From positions 1 through 8,747 of the forward strand of contig CACZTA010000066.1 in assembly GCA_902783935.1 (NCBI GenBank): a stretch of 8,747 nt of DNA, written 5' to 3'. The position numbers and the translations under genes are program-made. The notes under the pieces are model-generated. The model was not told the DNA's origin, searched no databases, and saw nothing but the letters and a program-made list of their open reading frames with translations. Below, one piece after another: positions 6,256 to 8,747 of this stretch (position 1 is its first letter; the number at the start of each line of letters is the position of its first letter). The stretch is from an uncultured Lachnospiraceae bacterium (GTDB lineage: Bacteria; Bacillota; Clostridia; Lachnospirales; Lachnospiraceae).

Positions 6256-7376
6256 TGTCAGGACTGAGAATAGAGCATGTCTTTAAGAGATATGACAACG
6301 AAGGCAAAGGAAAAAAGAAAAAAGTCAATGACTTCGCTGTCAAGGACCTGAATCTTGTGACGGAAGAAGGCGAGTTTGTCGCGCTTCTCGGCCCCTCCGG
6401 ATGCGGTAAGACGACGACGCTGCGTATGACGGCCGGCCTTGAGGAGATCACAGCCGGTGATATCTACATCAACGATGTCAGGGTGAACGATCTGGAGCCG
6501 AAGGACCGCCATATCGGCCTGGCGTTCGAAGATTACGCCATGTATCCGCCTCTGACGGTTTATGACAACATCGGATTCAACCTGAGAGCGAAAGGCGTTT
6601 CAAAAGAAGAAATCGACAAGAGAGTCCGCGAAATCGCACCGCTCATGCAGTGTGACGATCTTCTGGACAAGATGCCGGTCAAGCTTTCCGGCGGCCAGAA
6701 GCAGCGTGTGAATATCGCGAGAGCGATCGTAAGACGTCCGGACCTGCTGCTGATGGACGAGCCGCTGTCCCACCTGGACGGCAAAGCCCGCCAGGCCATG
6801 AGAACCGAGATCAAGCGACTGATCAATGAAATCAAGTGTACGACCGTTTACGTCACACACGACCAGCTGGAGGCGATGTCTCTGGCAGACCGCATCGCAA
6901 TCATCAATTTCGGCGTTCTGCAGCAGTACGGCACCCCGGCTGAAGTCTATGATGATCCGGTCAATGAATTCGTTGCCGGGTTCATAGGCGAGCCGCCCAT
7001 GAACATCATTGAGACGACGATCGTCGGAGAAGGAGAGCACTTCTTCTTCACATTCAAGGAAAGTAACCTGAAGATCCAGGTGCCGGAGCGCTATTACAAT
7101 GTCGTCAGCAACGGCTTCAAGTGCAAGATGGGCGTCCGCCCGATGGACGTGCTGATCGGCGGCCCGGATTCAAAGGGAACTCCCGAACATGTTGCGACAT
7201 TCGAAAACCTTGGCGACGAGCGCAGAATCGGCATCCGCGTCGGCGATTTCCTGCTGATGCTGATCACCGAGGATGAAACCCGCTACAAAGCCGGCGACGC
7301 AATCAAGCTCGAAGTCCGCGCCGAGAAGACGCACCTCTTCGATATTGAAACCGGAGCCAGAATCCGTTCGAGATGA
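6255..7376 (+). CDS. ABC transporter ATPase 2, MalK-like with intact signature
   Basis: This 373-aa ATPase is the second MalK-type subunit, expected to pair with ATPase 1 beneath the two permeases. Visible motifs are Y13 (A-loop), Walker A GPSGCGKT (46-53), a Q-loop region LAFEDYAMYP with Glu at 92 in place of Gln, signature LSGGQ (144-148), Walker B LLLMD with catalytic E169, D-loop SHLD (172-175) and H202 in VYVTHD. The C-terminal regulatory region begins near FVAGFIGEPPMN and includes GVRPMDV. A lysine-rich insertion (GKGKKKK, 17-23) lengthens the loop between the first two strands. The start codon overlaps the ATPase 1 stop (TAATG) and the ribosome binding site GGAGGAGGAAGAAGG (6238-6252) lies inside the upstream gene, so translation is coupled, giving equal amounts of the two subunits. 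Confidence 0.93.
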   Translation: MSGLRIEHVFKRYDNEGKGKKKKVNDFAVKDLNLVTEEGEFVALLGPSGCGKTTTLRMTAGLEEITAGDIYINDVRVNDLEPKDRHIGLAFEDYAMYPPLTVYDNIGFNLRAKGVSKEEIDKRVREIAPLMQCDDLLDKMPVKLSGGQKQRVNIARAIVRRPDLLLMDEPLSHLDGKARQAMRTEIKRLINEIKCTTVYVTHDQLEAMSLADRIAIINFGVLQQYGTPAEVYDDPVNEFVAGFIGEPPMNIIETTIVGEGEHFFFTFKESNLKIQVPERYYNVVSNGFKCKMGVRPMDVLIGGPDSKGTPEHVATFENLGDERRIGIRVGDFLLMLITEDETRYKAGDAIKLEVRAEKTHLFDIETGARIRSR

Positions 7377-7429
7377 CCGGATATCATGAGTTAGTTTCGT
7401 TAACTGTTATTAAACATTAAAAATAAAAC

Positions 7430-7446
7430 AGGAGGACAATGTAATG
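7430..7446 (+). promoter_or_regulatory. Ribosome binding site with a start-stop ATGTAA touching the true start
   Basis: AGGAGG (7430-7435) is followed by ATG 7439-7441, which meets TAA at once (7442-7444); the last A of that TAA is the first base of ATG 7444. Spacing is 3 nt to the first ATG and 8 nt to the second, so ATG 7444 is the true start. The rest of the 67-nt gap after ATPase 2 (7377-7443) is AT-rich, with only a weak 5-bp inverted repeat (AGTTA 7389-7393, TAACT 7401-7405) and no convincing promoter. Confidence 0.8.
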
Positions 7447-8523
7447 AGCAATTTACCGGAGAAAATGAAAGCTATCGTCGCGTATGCACCGGGTGACTAC
7501 AGACTGGAAACTGTGGATACACCGAGAGCCGGTGAAGGCGAGATGATCCTGAAGGTCGAGGCGTGCGGTATCTGCGCCGGTGACACAAAGGCTTTCGCAG
7601 GCGCTGCAAGCTTCTGGGGCTTTGACGGCCAGCCGAAGTATATTAAAGAGCCGATGATTCCGGGTCATGAGTTTGTCGGAAAAGTTGTCGAGATCGGCCC
7701 GAACGTCAAGGGCAACTGGAAAATCGGCGACCGCATCTGCCCGGAACAGATCGTTCCCTGCGGCGAGTGCATGTTCTGCAAGACCGGCCGTTACTGGATG
7801 TGCGAGAAGCACGACCTGTTCGGCTTCCAGAATAACGTCAACGGCGGTATGGCTGAATATGTCCGCCTGACAAAAGAAGCTATTCCGTGGCTGGTTCCCC
7901 AGGATCTGCCGATCGAGAAGGCAGCCCTGATCGAGCCCTATGCGTGCTCCTTCCACTGCGTAGACCGCGCACAGATCAGGCAGAGAGACTTCGTGGTCCT
8001 CTCCGGTGTCGGCACACTCGGCCTCGGCATGGTCGGCGCCATCAAGCAGGCGAACCCGAAGTGCCTCGTCGTTCTGGATGTCAATGATGCACGTCTTGCG
8101 AAAGCAAAAGAATTCGGCGCTGACATCGTGATGAATCCGAGCAAGGAAGACGCAGTTGCCAAGATCAAGGAAATGACCGGCGGATACGGCTGCGACATCT
8201 ACATCGAAGCTTCAGGACATCCGTCAAGCGTCCAGCAGGGTCTCGACTGCATCCGCAAGATGGGCCGCTTCGTTGAATTCTCCGTCTTCGGCGCTCCTGT
8301 AACAGTCGACTGGTCAATTATCTCCGACAGAAAAGAGCTGGATCTGCTCGGCGTCCACCTGAGCCCGTACTGCTATGACACAGTTATCGAATGGATCGCA
8401 AACGGCAAGTTGCCGACCGACGGCGTTGTCACAAACAAGTTCAGCCTTGATGACTGGGAAGAGGGCTTCCATATTGCCAAGACCGGCGAAAACGGCGCCC
8501 TGAAGGTCGTTCTGATTCCGTAA
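7444..8523 (+). CDS. Zinc-dependent medium-chain polyol dehydrogenase, erythritol/L-threitol dehydrogenase-like
   Basis: This 359-aa cytoplasmic enzyme is a zinc-containing medium-chain dehydrogenase (sorbitol/threonine dehydrogenase group) that oxidises a secondary alcohol to a ketone with NAD. Likely catalytic zinc ligands are C44 (GICAGD), H75 and E76 (GHEF) and E164 (LIEPYA). The structural zinc site is C106, C109, C112 and C120. The nucleotide-binding loop is GVGTLG (188-193), and D212 at the end of the next strand favours NAD over NADP. Segments such as AGAASFWGF, RYWMCEKHDLFGF and VNGGMAEY match, from memory, the group annotated as erythritol/L-threitol dehydrogenase. Lying between a transporter and a DhaK-type gene, it probably converts the imported polyol to a ketose (for example erythritol to erythrulose, or glycerol to dihydroxyacetone). 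Family is certain; substrate is inferred and could instead be another small polyol or a sugar alcohol. Confidence 0.9.
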   Translation: MSNLPEKMKAIVAYAPGDYRLETVDTPRAGEGEMILKVEACGICAGDTKAFAGAASFWGFDGQPKYIKEPMIPGHEFVGKVVEIGPNVKGNWKIGDRICPEQIVPCGECMFCKTGRYWMCEKHDLFGFQNNVNGGMAEYVRLTKEAIPWLVPQDLPIEKAALIEPYACSFHCVDRAQIRQRDFVVLSGVGTLGLGMVGAIKQANPKCLVVLDVNDARLAKAKEFGADIVMNPSKEDAVAKIKEMTGGYGCDIYIEASGHPSSVQQGLDCIRKMGRFVEFSVFGAPVTVDWSIISDRKELDLLGVHLSPYCYDTVIEWIANGKLPTDGVVTNKFSLDDWEEGFHIAKTGENGALKVVLIP

Positions 8524-8534
8524 TCAGCTATCCA

Positions 8535-8575
8535 GGATCAGCCGGGCGAACTTTCGGACCGGCTGGTCCTTTTCT
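8535..8575 (+). terminator. Rho-independent terminator-like hairpin between dehydrogenase and dhaK
   Basis: GGATCAGCCGG (8535-8545) pairs with CCGGCTGGTCC (8559-8569) over 11 bp with one T-G wobble. A small inner CGA/TCG pairing (8547-8549 with 8554-8556) closes the loop, and TTTTCT (8570-8575) follows. This is the best intrinsic terminator in the window. Since the next gene starts only 38 nt later without a visible promoter of its own, the hairpin probably attenuates rather than ends the operon. Confidence 0.8.
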
Positions 8576-8612
8576 GTCAAGAGTATTTCAATCTACAGGA
8601 GGATAATATAAT

Positions 8613-8747
8613 ATGCAGCGTATTCTGAATAATCCCGATGACATCGTTGACGAGATGCTACAGGGTTTTGTCAAGACACACGGCGACATCGTCAAGACGA
8701 CAGAACATCCCCGTGTCCTTGCCGCTAAAAATGCACCGGTTGCCGGC
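8613..8747 (+). CDS. dhaK: Dihydroxyacetone-kinase subunit DhaK-like protein, 3'-truncated by window edge
   Basis: Only the first 45 codons are present; the frame is open to the last base. The N-terminus MQRILNNPDDIVDEMLQGFV and the strand ending NAPVAG match the start of DhaK-type kinases, where the substrate-binding domain continues into a GGGSGHEP loop just beyond the window edge. DhaK carries the ketose site and binds the substrate covalently through a histidine further downstream. Related proteins phosphorylate dihydroxyacetone, or L-erythrulose in tetritol catabolism, which fits the preceding dehydrogenase. AGGAGG (8597-8602) lies 10 nt upstream. Whether it is a single-chain ATP-dependent kinase or the DhaK subunit of a DhaKL(M) phosphotransferase-type system cannot be decided from this fragment. 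Confidence 0.85.
   Translation, partial: MQRILNNPDDIVDEMLQGFVKTHGDIVKTTEHPRVLAAKNAPVAG

Noticed and set aside
8607..8612. TATAAT just before dhaK as a -10 box
   Set aside because: It lies in the spacer between AGGAGG and the ATG; transcription from it would omit the ribosome binding site, and no -35 match at proper distance is seen.
1..8747. CRISPR arrays, tRNA/rRNA genes, insertion sequences, phage or defence genes
   Set aside because: No spaced repeat arrays, transposase-like proteins, terminal inverted repeats or RNA-gene sequences were seen; the window is nearly filled by metabolic genes on one strand.

Overview
This 8.7-kb window is a fully plus-strand stretch of a bacterial chromosome. 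Its look is that of a moderately GC-rich Bacillota of the Clostridia, possibly Lachnospiraceae. Supporting signs are strong AGGAGG-type ribosome binding sites before almost every gene, a textbook sigma-A promoter, a binding-protein-dependent sugar ABC transporter, and protein sequences of clostridial character. The taxonomic call is an inference from style, not from a marker gene.

Region 1 (3-1580) holds the 3' part of a galactokinase-family GHMP kinase, cut by the left edge of the window, and a complete tRNA (guanine-N7) methyltransferase (trmB). They are 27 nt apart and probably cotranscribed. They appear unrelated to what follows.

Region 2 (1581-1711) is a regulatory gap. It has a perfect TTGACA / TATAAT promoter with an 18-nt spacer, and a perfect 10-bp inverted repeat with a 9-nt centre overlapping the -35 box, a good candidate operator.

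Region 3 (1712-8523) is a carbohydrate or polyol uptake and catabolism operon. In order it encodes a secreted solute-binding protein, two MalF/MalG-type permeases, two different MalK-type ATPases whose genes overlap by 1 nt, and a zinc-dependent medium-chain polyol dehydrogenase that most resembles erythritol/L-threitol dehydrogenases. A dihydroxyacetone-kinase-type DhaK gene starts at 8613 and runs off the right edge. The likely route is import of a small polyol, oxidation to a ketose, then phosphorylation by the DhaK-like kinase. Erythritol, threitol or glycerol are candidate substrates; the exact one is not proven by the sequence.

RNA-level structure is prominent. The 168-nt gap after the binding-protein gene holds two hairpins and a 17-nt-period tandem repeat. 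A strong terminator-like hairpin lies between the dehydrogenase and the DhaK gene. These suggest stepped expression along the operon. The most unusual protein features are a Gln-to-Glu change in the Q-loop of both ATPases, a degenerate LSNGQ signature in only one of them, a binding protein without a lipobox, and a galactokinase-like protein with Glu at the position of the catalytic Asp.
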